This document shows, piece by piece, positions 1-8,229 of a stretch of DNA of 35,324 bases. The stretch is from CAYVUM01 sp964619055. Lineage in GTDB: Bacteria; Pseudomonadota; Alphaproteobacteria; Rhodospirillales; Defluviicoccaceae. How positions within the stretch are numbered: position 1 is the first letter of the stretch; each line of letters opens with the position of its first letter. The stretch spans positions 1-35,324 of the forward strand of contig CAZUDB010000038.1 in NCBI GenBank assembly GCA_964619055.1. The letters run 5' to 3'. The translations under genes and the position numbers were made by a program. The notes under the pieces were generated by a model, which searched no databases, was not told where the DNA came from, and saw only the letters and a program-made list of their open reading frames with translations.

Positions 1-2
1 GG

Positions 3-1364
3 ATTGTTCTCACCGCCGGCATCGGGCTCGGCTCCTGGTGGGCCTATTACGAACTCGGCTGGGGCGGCTGGTGGTTTTGGGACCCCGTTGAGAATGCCTC
101 CTTCTTGCCCTGGCTCGTCGGCACCGCGCTTTTGCATTCCGCGATCGTGGTCGAGAAGCGTGACGCTCTGAAAGGGTGGACGATTTTCCTCGCCCTCGTC
201 ACCTTTTCGCTCAGCTTGCTCGGCACCTTCCTGGTGCGCTCGGGCGTGCTGACGTCCGTACACGCCTTCGCCGTGGACCCGGCCCGCGGCGTTTTCATCC
301 TGGTGTTGCTGCTGATCGTCATCGGTGGCTCACTGCTGTTGTTCGCCTGGCGCGGCCCGTCGCTGACCAGCAGTGGCCTCTTCCGTCCCGTTTCACGAGA
401 GGGTGGGCTGCTGCTCAACAACCTTCTCTTGAGCGCCGCTGCCGCTTCGGTGCTGCTCGGCACCCTCTATCCGCTGATTTATGAGGCGATGACGGACGCC
501 AAGCTGTCTGTGGGCCCGCCCTTCTTCAACGCGGTCTTTCTGCCTCTGATGGTGCCGATGGTTATCGCCATGGCAGTGGGACCTCTGCTGCCCTGGAAGC
601 GGGGTGATCTGGGCTTGGCGCTTGGCCGTCTGTGGCTCGCGGCCGCCGCCTCGGGTCTTGCCGGGGTGTGGGCCGCGACCGAGTATTCGCCCACCTCCTG
701 GATCGGGATTGCCGGCATGGCGCTGGCCGGGTGGCTGTTCGTTGGAACGCTGGTGGAGCTGGCCGAGCGCATCCGGCTGTTCCGCGCGCCGGCGGCGGAG
801 ACGTGGCGGCGGCTGGCCGGGTTGCCGCGGTCGGCGATTGGCATGACCCTCGCCCACGCCGGGCTTGCCGTCGCCATTGCCGGCATGACCGGAGCCGGGG
901 TTTGGAAGGCCGAGGCGATCCAGGTCCAAGCACCGGGGCAATCCGTCACGCTGAGAGGATACGCCTTCACCTTCGATGGCGCCGGTCCTGTTCAGGGCCC
1001 CAACTACCTGGCCACGCGCGGTACGTTCACGGTTCGCAATGGCGATGGAGACGAGATCGCCGTGTTGGTCGCCGAGCGGCGGCGCTATCCGGTGGAGCAG
1101 AGCGAGACCACGGAAGCTGGCATCTATCCGACGTTCTGGGGTGACCTGTACGCCGTGATCGGTGACGCCCAGGGGAACACGGGCGCCTATGTAACTCGGC
1201 TCTACTTCAATCCGCTGGTGGGCTGGATGTGGACGGGTGTCCTGATCATGGTCAGCGGCGGACTGGTCAGCCTCACCGACCGCCGCTTGCGTGTCGGTGC
1301 CCCGGCGCGGCGCCCGCGCGGTACCGTTTCCGGCGGCGCACTGGCGCGCCCAACGGCAGGATAG
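3..1364 (+). CDS. ccmF: Cytochrome c-type biogenesis protein CcmF (5' partial)
   Basis: CcmF is the membrane haem lyase core of System I cytochrome c maturation: it takes haem from holo-CcmE and, with CcmH/CcmI, attaches it to apocytochrome CXXCH motifs on the periplasmic side. The frame is open from base 3, so the start and roughly the first third lie outside the window; 453 codons remain. The tryptophan-rich WWD haem-binding signature is read at bases 57-114 (WGGWWFWDPVENAS), followed by a conserved periplasmic His in LTSVHAFAVDP, several hydrophobic helices, a periplasmic beta-rich stretch and a last membrane helix near bases 1209-1270. It is followed after 14 bases by ccmG, and the order ccmF-ccmG-ccmH-ccmI is the standard operon order. 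Identification is secure. Confidence 0.96.
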   Translation: MVLTAGIGLGSWWAYYELGWGGWWFWDPVENASFLPWLVGTALLHSAIVVEKRDALKGWTIFLALVTFSLSLLGTFLVRSGVLTSVHAFAVDPARGVFILVLLLIVIGGSLLLFAWRGPSLTSSGLFRPVSREGGLLLNNLLLSAAAASVLLGTLYPLIYEAMTDAKLSVGPPFFNAVFLPLMVPMVIAMAVGPLLPWKRGDLGLALGRLWLAAAASGLAGVWAATEYSPTSWIGIAGMALAGWLFVGTLVELAERIRLFRAPAAETWRRLAGLPRSAIGMTLAHAGLAVAIAGMTGAGVWKAEAIQVQAPGQSVTLRGYAFTFDGAGPVQGPNYLATRGTFTVRNGDGDEIAVLVAERRRYPVEQSETTEAGIYPTFWGDLYAVIGDAQGNTGAYVTRLYFNPLVGWMWTGVLIMVSGGLVSLTDRRLRVGAPARRPRGTVSGGALARPTAG

Positions 1365-1378
1365 GGAGGATCAGGGAC

Positions 1379-2011
1379 GTGCCGGAGACAACGCTCGAAC
1401 ATTCGTCCACGAGATCGTCGTCGCGCTCCGGACCGCAGCCATCCGCACAGGATAGCGCCCCGCGCACGCGGCTCGTTGTGCGCCTGATGTTTCTGGTGCC
1501 GCTGCTGATGTTCCTGGCGATGGTGGGCTACTTCTGGATCGGACTTGGCCGCGATCCGCAGGTCGTGCCGTCGGTTCTGATCAATCAGACCGTGCCGAAC
1601 TTCAGCCTCGCCGCCATCGAAGGCCGGGACCAAGGTTTAAACAGCGACGACCTCAAAGGACAGGTGTCCCTTGTGAACATATTCGGCTCCTGGTGCGTGG
1701 CCTGTCAGTACGAGCACCCAGTGTTGATGGAGCTTGCGACTCGAGGCGACGTGCCGATCTACGGCATCGACTGGCGGGAGCCGGACCGCAGCGCCGGTCC
1801 CGCTTGGCTCGCTCGCCACGGCGATCCCTACACACTTATCGGCGATGACCCCGACAGCAAAGCCGCCATCGCCTTCGGCGTCACCGGCGCCCCGGAAACC
1901 TTCATCGTCGATGCCGACGGCGTCATCCGCTTCAAGCACGCCGGCCCCATCACCATCGACCTTTGGAACACCACGCTGTGGCCGATCATCGAACGCTTGC
2001 GCGCCGGCTGA
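1379..2011 (+). CDS. ccmG: Thiol:disulfide interchange protein CcmG (DsbE)
   Basis: Membrane-tethered periplasmic thioredoxin that keeps apocytochrome c (or CcmH) cysteines reduced for haem attachment. I start it at GTG 1379 because GGGAGGA lies 8 bases upstream; the frame is open further upstream but only inside ccmF. The 210-residue product has a polar N-terminus, one membrane anchor at about residues 34-54, then a thioredoxin fold with the active-site pair C106/C109 in GSWCVAC and the cis-proline P172 in TGAPETF, the form typical of DsbE proteins. The N-terminal cytoplasmic tail of about 30 Ser/Arg-rich residues is longer than in most CcmG proteins. The stop overlaps the likely start of ccmH. 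Confidence 0.94.
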   Translation: MPETTLEHSSTRSSSRSGPQPSAQDSAPRTRLVVRLMFLVPLLMFLAMVGYFWIGLGRDPQVVPSVLINQTVPNFSLAAIEGRDQGLNSDDLKGQVSLVNIFGSWCVACQYEHPVLMELATRGDVPIYGIDWREPDRSAGPAWLARHGDPYTLIGDDPDSKAAIAFGVTGAPETFIVDADGVIRFKHAGPITIDLWNTTLWPIIERLRAG

Positions 2012-2478
2012 CGGGTATGGCTGGCGCCGCTTTGATGCTGGCATCGGCCACGTCCATGCCTGCCGATGCCCTTCAGCCCGATGAGATGCTGGCAGACCCG
2101 GCGCTGGAGGCCCGAGCGCGGGAGATCAGCAAGGAGCTTCGCTGCGTCGTTTGTCAGAACCAATCCATCGACGACTCGGATGCGGAACTCGCGCGCGATC
2201 TTCGGGTGCTGGTGCGCGAGCGGCTTGAGGCTGGCGAAAGCAACGAAGCCGTGATGCAGTATGTCGTCTCGCGCTATGGTGACTTTGTCTCGCTGACCCC
2301 GCCCTTCAAACCTGCGACCTACGCGCTGTGGTTTGGCCCCGTTGCGTTCGTGGCGGTGGGTGCCCTTGCTCTGGTCTTCGTGTTTCGGCGCAAGCGTCAG
2401 GCTCCGGCCCCCACCGCCGCCTTAACGCCCGAGCAGGAACGCCGCCTGGCCCGGGTGCTGACGGACGAGGAGCCATGA
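1978..2478 (+). CDS. ccmH: Cytochrome c maturation protein CcmH (CycL type)
   Basis: Periplasmic thiol-reducing subunit of the haem ligation complex with CcmF and CcmI. The mature domain carries the diagnostic LRCVVCQNQSI motif (C56 and C59 counted from GTG 1978), followed by the three-helix bundle region and one C-terminal membrane helix at about residues 121-142, then a short cytoplasmic tail. The start is ambiguous. GTG 1978 gives a signal peptide with an Arg-Arg n-region and overlaps ccmG by 34 bases; ATG 2017 would leave a shorter signal without positive charge; TTG 1963 is also open. I prefer 1978. No strong ribosome site precedes any of them, which suggests coupling to ccmG. The stop overlaps the ccmI start as ATGA. 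Confidence 0.9.
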   Translation: MADHRTLARRLTGMAGAALMLASATSMPADALQPDEMLADPALEARAREISKELRCVVCQNQSIDDSDAELARDLRVLVRERLEAGESNEAVMQYVVSRYGDFVSLTPPFKPATYALWFGPVAFVAVGALALVFVFRRKRQAPAPTAALTPEQERRLARVLTDEEP

Positions 2479-3665
2479 CTGAGCTTTGGGTGGCCGCAGC
2501 CGCCGTGACGGCGGTCGTCATCGTTCTTCTGGCCTGGCCATTGTTGCGACGTTCCGACGCGACAGCGCGCGACCGGTCGGCTCACGATCTGGCGGTGTGG
2601 CGGGACAAACTGGCCGAAGTGGACCGCGACCTGCGACGTCGGCTTATCGATCCCGAACAGGCGGAGGCGGCGCGCCTGGAAATCAAGCATCGTATCCTCG
2701 CTCTCGCCGATGAGGCCTCAGCGTCGGCCCAATCGACCCGACCGTCGCCCTTATTGGCCACGGCGGTGGCCGTGATCATACCGGTCGCGGGGGTCGCGGG
2801 ATACTTGGTGCTGGGAACACCGGAGGGCCGCGACCAGCCGCTGGCGGCCCGGGACATTGGCGCGGATAGAAACCCGGTGGCTACCGCTGACGGCAGCCGA
2901 GGCGCGGGATCGGACGGGCCATCCCTTGAAACGGCGATCGAGCAATTGCGCCAGCACCTGGCCGAAAGCCCGGACGACGCGCGAGGCTGGCAACTCCTGG
3001 GCCGTTCCCTGCAAACCCTGGAGCGCCATGGCGAAGCGGCTGTGGCGTTTGGGCGCGCTTGGGCCCTCGATGAACAGGATTCCGAACGGGCCGCCCTCTA
3101 TGCAGAGGCCAGAGTCGCAGCCGCCGATGGCGTCGTTGACGCCGAGGCCGTCGACGCCTTCGCTCACGCGCTCGCCATCGATCGAGCCAACCCCAAGGCG
3201 CGCTACTACTTGGCGCTCGCCAAGGCGCAGCAGGGTGACGTGCAGAAGGCGCTACAAGGATGGGTCGATCTGGTCGCCATCTCGCCGCCGAACGCGCCTT
3301 GGCTTAAGATTGTCCGCCGTCAGATTGCACGCGCGGCCGAGGATTTGGGGGTGGAACCGTCTTCCGTGACGCCTTCGGACCGTGTCCCCACGCTGACTAC
3401 GGCGCCTCCGGTTGCGGTCGAACCGATGACTGTTGTACCGGACGGAAGCGCGATTCTGTCCAAGGAGCAGATCGAAGCGGCGGAAACCATGTCCGAGGCG
3501 GACCGTGCCGCTCTGGTCCGCGGCATGGTCGAACGCCTGGCCGTTCGCCTGAAGGATGACCCCAATGATCGCGACGGCTGGCTCCGTCTGGCCCATGCCT
3601 GGGATGTCTTGGGAGAGCCAAAAAAGGCTGAGGCGGCCCGCGCCAGAGCCCAGGCCTTGCAGTAA
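2475..3665 (+). CDS. ccmI: Cytochrome c maturation protein CcmI (TPR apocytochrome chaperone)
   Basis: CcmI holds apocytochrome c C-termini in the periplasm and passes them to the CcmF/CcmH ligase. The start ATG 2475 overlaps the ccmH stop. The 396-residue product begins with a membrane helix (about residues 4-20), then the conserved Arg/Glu-rich cytoplasmic loop with the family-typical pattern VWRDKLAEVDRD, a second helix at about 95-115, and a periplasmic part with tetratricopeptide repeats (for example around RGWQLLGRSLQTLERHGEA, and again near the C-terminus at DGWLRLAHAWDVLGE). This bipartite layout with two helices plus TPR is characteristic. It is the last ccm gene here; the next gene belongs to a different function. 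Confidence 0.93.
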   Translation: MTELWVAAAAVTAVVIVLLAWPLLRRSDATARDRSAHDLAVWRDKLAEVDRDLRRRLIDPEQAEAARLEIKHRILALADEASASAQSTRPSPLLATAVAVIIPVAGVAGYLVLGTPEGRDQPLAARDIGADRNPVATADGSRGAGSDGPSLETAIEQLRQHLAESPDDARGWQLLGRSLQTLERHGEAAVAFGRAWALDEQDSERAALYAEARVAAADGVVDAEAVDAFAHALAIDRANPKARYYLALAKAQQGDVQKALQGWVDLVAISPPNAPWLKIVRRQIARAAEDLGVEPSSVTPSDRVPTLTTAPPVAVEPMTVVPDGSAILSKEQIEAAETMSEADRAALVRGMVERLAVRLKDDPNDRDGWLRLAHAWDVLGEPKKAEAARARAQALQ

Positions 3666-3688
3666 TCAATATTAACCCTTATGGGTTA
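3657..3688 (+). promoter_or_regulatory. Candidate promoter/operator before the flippase gene (copy 1 of a shared element)
   Basis: TTGCAG at 3657-3662 and TATGGG at 3680-3685 are separated by exactly 17 bases, as in a sigma-70 promoter; the -35 box lies in the last codons of ccmI. A 7-base inverted repeat, TTAACCC-TTAT-GGGTTAA (3672-3689), covers the -10 box and would suit a repressor or activator. The same arrangement recurs at 5558-5589. The dyad is not followed by a T-tract on either strand, so I do not read it as an intrinsic terminator. Function is inferred from sequence only. Confidence 0.45.
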
Positions 3689-3749
3689 AAAACACTTCTT
3701 CAGACGGTGTGGGTCGGCCTCCGGCTTTTCCCTCGCCATCACCCCAGCC

Positions 3750-5354
3750 ATGGGATATTCAGCAGGTGCGGCCGGATACTGCAGGCGCGTTGGCGTTACC
3801 GTTCCCCTTATCGGTCACCGCGCGCCAGGGATCGATCAAACCTTGAGCGGATCAGCACAGAGCCTCGGCACGAAGATCGTCCACGGCGCCGGATGGATGC
3901 TGTTCGCGCGGTTCGGCGTGCGCGCCATCGGCTTTATCTCCACCATCATTCTGGCCCGCCTGCTCGTGCCGGAGGATTTCGGCTTGGTCGCGCTTGCCGC
4001 CGTTGTCGTGGCCGGCCTTGAGGCCATGAGCGAACTCAGCTTCAACGTCTACCTGATCGCCAATCAAGGTGGCGACCGGCGGCACTACGACACGATTTGG
4101 ACGTTGCAGATTGTTCGCGGGCTGTTGATTGCGACCATCCTCTATTTCGGCGCCGAATGGATCGCCCATTTTTTTGAAGATGAGCGGATCGCCGACGTCG
4201 CGGAGTGGATTGCGCTCGCGGTTCTGATTTCCGGTTTCGAAAATACCGGTATCGTCGATTTCCAGAAGGATTTCCGGTTCTCCCGCGATTTTGTCTGGAT
4301 GGTCGGCTCGAAGCTGGTGTCGTTCGTCGTCACCGTCACCCTCGCCATCATTTGGCGGGATTACTGGGCCCTGGTGGCCGGCATCATCGCCAACCGGTCC
4401 GCACGCGTGGTCTTGAGCTACACGATGCATCCGTTGCGGCCACGGCCGTCGCTCGCCGGCATCCGCGAGATCTTCGGATTCTCCGGTTGGCTTCTGGCCA
4501 ACAACCTGATCATCTTCGTGCGCAATCGCAGTGATCATTTTGTCCTGGCCAAGCTGCTCGGTGTCGGCACGCTCGGTATCTATAAGGTTGCTTTTGATAT
4601 CGTCAGCCTGATCGGCGGTGAAGTGCTCGCCCCCTTGCGGCGGGCACTGCTGCCCGGTTACTCCAAAATCTCGTCGAAGCCGAGCGAGCTTGTGGCGCTG
4701 TTCCTCGACAGCGTCGGCATCGTGGTGCTGCTGATGAGCCCACTTGCCGTCGGTATGGCGCTGACGAGCGACTTGGTCGTTCGCATTCTGCTCGGCGACA
4801 AGTGGCTGGCGGCAATTCCGTTGATCCAAATTTTGTGCGCTTACGCCTACTTCAACGCGTGGAACGCCAACACCGCAACCGTGATCCTGGCCCTGAAGCG
4901 CCCCGCCATTCTGACCCGCATCACCGGCATCACCGCCGTCCTGATTGTGCCTTCTCTGGCGGGCGCTGCACACCACTTCGGTAGCGCCGGTGCCGCGGCC
5001 GTCGTCGCCGCCACGGCCTTGCTGAGCCTGGTGCTGCAGTGGATTGCGCTCAGCAATCTACTGCCCATACCCCTGTCCGAGGTGGCCACGCGGTTGTGGC
5101 GCTGCATGCTCTCGATCCTCGTGATGACGGCTTGCGTCTGGCTGGTCCAAACGGAGACGGAGCCGAAGGGCTCGATCTTCCTGGCGCTCGGCCAGTTGGC
5201 ATTGCAGGTTATTGTCGGTGCCGTCGCGTACGTGTCCAGCCTTGCGCTGTTGTGGCAACTGAGCGGCAGACCGAACGGCCCCGAGCGCGCCGTACTGCAG
5301 TTCCTGCTGAAGAGCTTGCGGCTGCCACCGCTGGCCATGGGCCGCAAAGCCTAA
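3750..5354 (+). CDS. Oligosaccharide flippase family protein (Wzx/MATE-like, lipopolysaccharide type)
   Basis: Multi-pass inner-membrane protein of the polysaccharide biosynthesis/flippase family, predicted to move lipid-linked oligosaccharides across the cytoplasmic membrane. The 534-residue frame opens with about 45 polar residues, then GAGWMLFARFGVRAIGFISTIILARLL, the usual N-terminal helix of this family (given here as separate short reading at residues 48-74), followed by VPEDFGLVALA and about a dozen further hydrophobic segments. ATG 3750 is the only ATG ahead of helix 1 but has no visible ribosome site; TTG 3843 would give a length closer to the family norm, so the start is uncertain. 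Substrate cannot be predicted. The glycosyltransferase at 5830 and a matching upstream element point to a surface glycan role. Confidence 0.85.
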   Translation: MGYSAGAAGYCRRVGVTVPLIGHRAPGIDQTLSGSAQSLGTKIVHGAGWMLFARFGVRAIGFISTIILARLLVPEDFGLVALAAVVVAGLEAMSELSFNVYLIANQGGDRRHYDTIWTLQIVRGLLIATILYFGAEWIAHFFEDERIADVAEWIALAVLISGFENTGIVDFQKDFRFSRDFVWMVGSKLVSFVVTVTLAIIWRDYWALVAGIIANRSARVVLSYTMHPLRPRPSLAGIREIFGFSGWLLANNLIIFVRNRSDHFVLAKLLGVGTLGIYKVAFDIVSLIGGEVLAPLRRALLPGYSKISSKPSELVALFLDSVGIVVLLMSPLAVGMALTSDLVVRILLGDKWLAAIPLIQILCAYAYFNAWNANTATVILALKRPAILTRITGITAVLIVPSLAGAAHHFGSAGAAAVVAATALLSLVLQWIALSNLLPIPLSEVATRLWRCMLSILVMTACVWLVQTETEPKGSIFLALGQLALQVIVGAVAYVSSLALLWQLSGRPNGPERAVLQFLLKSLRLPPLAMGRKA

Positions 5355-5377
5355 GCTTAGGTCTTTTCGGGTTTTTT
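5346..5377 (+). terminator. Possible intrinsic terminator after the flippase gene
   Basis: AAAGCCTA at 5346-5353 pairs with TAGG and CTTT at 5358-5366 (one bulged T at 5362) around an AGCT loop. T-rich sequence follows, with TTTTTT at 5372-5377 a few bases past the stem. The flippase stop codon lies inside the stem. The stem is only partly GC and the T-run is displaced, so strength is doubtful. Confidence 0.4.
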
Positions 5378-5829
5378 GAAGCGTAGCCGGATTCGACCAC
5401 GCGACCGGGCTGACCGGTTTGCTGACGTCGGCCGCAGCCACATCACGGCACCTCCTCCCAGTCGACTTTCCATTGCGGCGTCCCTCGCGCGGGCACGAAC
5501 GGTGCCGCGTCCTTGCCCTCACAGCAACGAAACGCTCCCAGCATCAGCGCCAGGATCTTGCGTTAACGCATATTAACCTGTATGGGGTATATATGATATC
5601 CATTTGGGTTATTATCGCGCAGGCCTGCTTACCGTCTCTTGACCCATGCCTCGGGTCGACGACACGCACTGTCCAGGTCTGGTCGAGCGCTCCACGCCAT
5701 CAACGGCATGCCCGGCTTGCCGAGCGCCCGGGTCCACCCCGCGCCCGTGGAACAGATGGACGACGCTCCGCTCAGCCGCCGACGGACCACCTGCGCCGGT
5801 TCCTCCATCGTTGGGTAAAGGACTGATTA
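5355..5829. other. Intergenic region between flippase and glycosyltransferase
   Basis: 475 bases without a convincing gene. Frames are open (for example plus strand 5419-5826) but their translations are compositionally biased, resemble no family and lack ribosome sites. The region holds the terminator-like hairpin at 5346-5377 and an AT-rich promoter-like stretch at 5558-5600 that contains the perfect palindrome GCGTTAACGC (5560-5569). If transcription starts there, the glycosyltransferase has an untranslated leader of more than 200 bases. Confidence 0.6.
5558..5600 (+). promoter_or_regulatory. Candidate promoter/operator before the glycosyltransferase (copy 2 of a shared element)
   Basis: TTGCGT (5558-5563) and TATGGG (5581-5586) are 17 bases apart. 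ATATTAACC sits just upstream of the -10 box, exactly as in copy 1 at 3657. Two TTAA blocks (5563-5566 and 5573-5576) lie one helical turn apart. A further AT-rich stretch with TATGAT (5592-5597) follows, and GGGTT recurs at 5606-5610. The shared architecture makes a common regulator plausible, but nothing identifies it. Confidence 0.45.
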
Positions 5830-6855
5830 GTGTTGCTAAATCAACGCGACATGGTGCGAAATCCAGAGATCAGCATCATCATCCCGACCCTGGCCGAAAC
5901 CAAACGCGGCCCGGCGTTGCTCCGCGCCATCCGATCCATCCATGCGGGTCAGGGCGCGCCGGCCCGGCCGATCGTGGTCGTCAACGGTGACCGCTTCGAC
6001 CCCGAACTGGTCGCGACACTGGCCCGAGACCCGCGCCTGCAACTTGAGCAGATCGCGCGACCGGGCCTGCCCAACGCGTTGAACCACGGCCGTAGCGTTG
6101 TGAAAACGCCCTACTTCGGGTTCCTGGATGACGACGACATCCTGTTGCCATCCGCGCTCGGAGACCGGCTGGCGGTTTTAGCCGAAAACCCCGTTGTGGA
6201 TGCGGTGGTGAGTTGGGGCGAAACGGTGGACGCCACGACCGCAGGGTCTCGCCGCTTCATCGAGCGTCGACCAACGGCCGACGTCATGGATGAGCGCGAC
6301 CCGTTGCGCGCTTTGCTGCGCGGCAATTGGCTCGCCAGTTGTGGCGCGCTTTATCGCAGCGATCGCATCGGGCCGGAGTACTTTGATCCGGAGATGTACT
6401 TTCTGGAGTGGACCTCCGTCGCCATTCGGCTCGCGCTGACACGGACCGTGCGGTTCCTCCATGCGGCCACCCCGCACTTTCGTATCTTCGAAACGCCCGA
6501 CTCGCTGTCGCGCTCACGCGCCTACCTGTTCGGCGTGGAGAAGAGCCTTGGCCGGATACTGACGCTCGACCTTCCCGCAGACGTTCATGACGCGCTTGCC
6601 GCGCGGCGGATCAGGGAGTGGCACACCATTTCCGAGCGGATGCGTCATGAAGGCGAACTGGCGACGGCGTGGCGGTACCGGGCCAGGGTTCTGGCCAGCC
6701 GTGACACCCTCAAATACCTGCTCGCGTGTCGACATCTGCTTGGTGCGACGCTACAGCATATGGTTGTCAGTCAGATTCAGGTGTCGCGTCGGCTTAACGC
6801 CCAGCGGCAAGCATCTGCGCGTCCGGTACTGACCCTTTCACCTCGTATACGGTAA
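5830..6855 (+). CDS. Family 2 glycosyltransferase (GT-A fold)
   Basis: Predicted cytoplasmic, inverting nucleotide-sugar glycosyltransferase. The start GTG 5830 has AAAGGA 7 bases upstream; an in-frame ATG lies 7 codons later. The 341-residue product begins with the GT2 nucleotide-binding strand ISIIIPTLAE at about residues 15-24, continues with a VVVNGD strand, and has the metal-binding DXD-type motif FLDDDDILLPSAL near residues 97-109. The C-terminal 90 residues are Arg-rich and helical and match no domain I recognise. The last 62 bases overlap the 3' end of the opposing cyclase gene. The donor and acceptor sugars are unknown; the neighbouring flippase suggests assembly of a surface polysaccharide or a glycan on the envelope. 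Confidence 0.86.
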   Translation: MLLNQRDMVRNPEISIIIPTLAETKRGPALLRAIRSIHAGQGAPARPIVVVNGDRFDPELVATLARDPRLQLEQIARPGLPNALNHGRSVVKTPYFGFLDDDDILLPSALGDRLAVLAENPVVDAVVSWGETVDATTAGSRRFIERRPTADVMDERDPLRALLRGNWLASCGALYRSDRIGPEYFDPEMYFLEWTSVAIRLALTRTVRFLHAATPHFRIFETPDSLSRSRAYLFGVEKSLGRILTLDLPADVHDALAARRIREWHTISERMRHEGELATAWRYRARVLASRDTLKYLLACRHLLGATLQHMVVSQIQVSRRLNAQRQASARPVLTLSPRIR

Positions 6856-8152
6856 CGGGTGTTTTACGGCCGCGAACCGTAACCGAACCAATGGGCTTGA
6901 CGGCGAAGCCGCCACCCGCGGTCAGGACCGTGCTTTCGCTTGCGAGAATTTGAGTCTCGTACTGCTTGTTCAACTGTTCAAGCCGGGCGGCGATGTTGAC
7001 CTCATCGCCGTGCACGGTGGCCAGAACACGCTCAGCCGTCCCCACGACACCCGCGATGACCTCTCCGGTGTTGATTCCACACCGTGTCGGCATCGCGATG
7101 TTGGGCCCGAAAAGGTGACTGTCAACCACGGCTTGGATGCCAATGGCGGTGCGAAGCGCGTTGGCGGCGTGTTCCGGATCGTCTGTGGCGGCGTTGAACG
7201 TGATCAGCATGGCATCGCCGCGGAACTCCGTGATGACGCCGCCGTAGTGGTGAATCACGGCCGATACGGACGCCAAGTAATCGTTCAGCGTCTTCATCAC
7301 CTCCTGCGGACCGACCTGCTCCGCGATGGTGGAAAAGCCCGCGATGTCGCAAAATAGGATAGTCGCCGTTCGGATGTCGCCATCACCGGGCTGCACCGGG
7401 CGGTCCGCAGCCGTTACTTGTTCCGCGATTTCGCGCGACACGAAGCGGGATAGGTCGCCCGCCGCGGTTCCGCTGATCACGGCCTGGATCAGCATCCGAC
7501 GGGCGCGAACCTGGGCCACGGCCAACACCACCGTAACCAACAGAATTGAAATCACCTTATCGACCTCGGCGCCGATGAGGATGCGATTGGACGTCATATA
7601 GTCCACATAGTCGCGGGTGATGGCACCGCCGATGGAGGGCATGTCATTCAACGCGAACCACACCAGCGCAAGCCAGGTCACGGCGGCGGTGAGGCCCGTG
7701 ATCAGCACATAGAACGGCTCGTAACGGAGGGTTCGCGCCGAGATGAAAATGAAAACGTACAGCAACGTGGGAGCTTTAAGATAGAACGGTGCCGGCTGCT
7801 CGTACTGGAGGTGAAAGCTCCAGATCAGAACCATCAGCAAGACGACGTCGCTGACGACGGATATGACGAGAAACCAGCGCGGCAGCGCATGGCGATAGAC
7901 CAGCCACAGCCGGATCGTCGTGAACACGAGATAACAAGCGAGCACGAACGGAACCGGCTGAAACGGCGTTCCTTCCGATGTCTTCGGCGCCACCGTGTAA
8001 AGGGCGAGAAAAAAACCCACGACAAGCAGCTGGCACCAGGCAATCAGCTTTTCGGATTGGATCTGATGCGCAGCAATAGAGGCGCGAACCCGTTGCGGCA
8101 ACTGGCCGTGCACGGGCGGCCCAAAAATAAAGCTCGAGAGACGCTGCCACAT
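6794..8152 (-). CDS. Membrane-anchored class III adenylate/guanylate cyclase
   Basis: Six hydrophobic segments (about residues 39-52, 68-86, 95-112, 129-142, 148-167 and 197-216) precede a C-terminal class III cyclase domain, so the catalytic part should be cytoplasmic and the membrane part may sense or dimerise. Residue numbers are from ATG 8152; TTG 8182 in frame is an alternative start. Metal aspartates are D269 in FCDIAGFST and D313 in FRGDAM; the transition-state pair is N386/R390 in VNIAARLE. The purine-recognition lysine expected before the second metal motif is replaced by E309 (ITEFRGD), and the partner position is T379. All catalytic residues are present, so it is probably active; whether it makes cAMP or cGMP is open. 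It lies 133 bases downstream of ftsY on the same strand. Confidence 0.9.
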   Translation of the reverse strand: MWQRLSSFIFGPPVHGQLPQRVRASIAAHQIQSEKLIAWCQLLVVGFFLALYTVAPKTSEGTPFQPVPFVLACYLVFTTIRLWLVYRHALPRWFLVISVVSDVVLLMVLIWSFHLQYEQPAPFYLKAPTLLYVFIFISARTLRYEPFYVLITGLTAAVTWLALVWFALNDMPSIGGAITRDYVDYMTSNRILIGAEVDKVISILLVTVVLAVAQVRARRMLIQAVISGTAAGDLSRFVSREIAEQVTAADRPVQPGDGDIRTATILFCDIAGFSTIAEQVGPQEVMKTLNDYLASVSAVIHHYGGVITEFRGDAMLITFNAATDDPEHAANALRTAIGIQAVVDSHLFGPNIAMPTRCGINTGEVIAGVVGTAERVLATVHGDEVNIAARLEQLNKQYETQILASESTVLTAGGGFAVKPIGSVTVRGRKTPVTVYEVKGSVPDAQMLAAGR

Positions 8153-8229
8153 CTTGCACGCCGCACCACGCTCAGAATTCAATAGTCGTCAGTTTACCAG
8201 TGTGTTGGCAACGGATCACAGCCCGCCGT

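Noticed and set aside
3672..3689. Intrinsic terminator of the ccm operon
   Set aside because: The stem is AT-rich and is followed by A residues, with no T-tract on either strand; the promoter reading is better supported by the second copy at 5558.
3852..4976. Open frame of 374 codons antisense to the flippase
   Set aside because: Its product is Asp/Gln/His-rich without domains; the plus-strand frame has the membrane-helix pattern of a real flippase.
5563..5577. CtrA box (TTAA-N7-TTAAC)
   Set aside because: The two TTAA blocks are separated by 6 bases, not 7, here and at the similar site near 3664, where the first block is also incomplete.
5419..5826. Plus-strand open frame in the spacer before the glycosyltransferase
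   Set aside because: No ribosome site, no recognisable family and biased composition; the AT-rich promoter-like element lies inside it.
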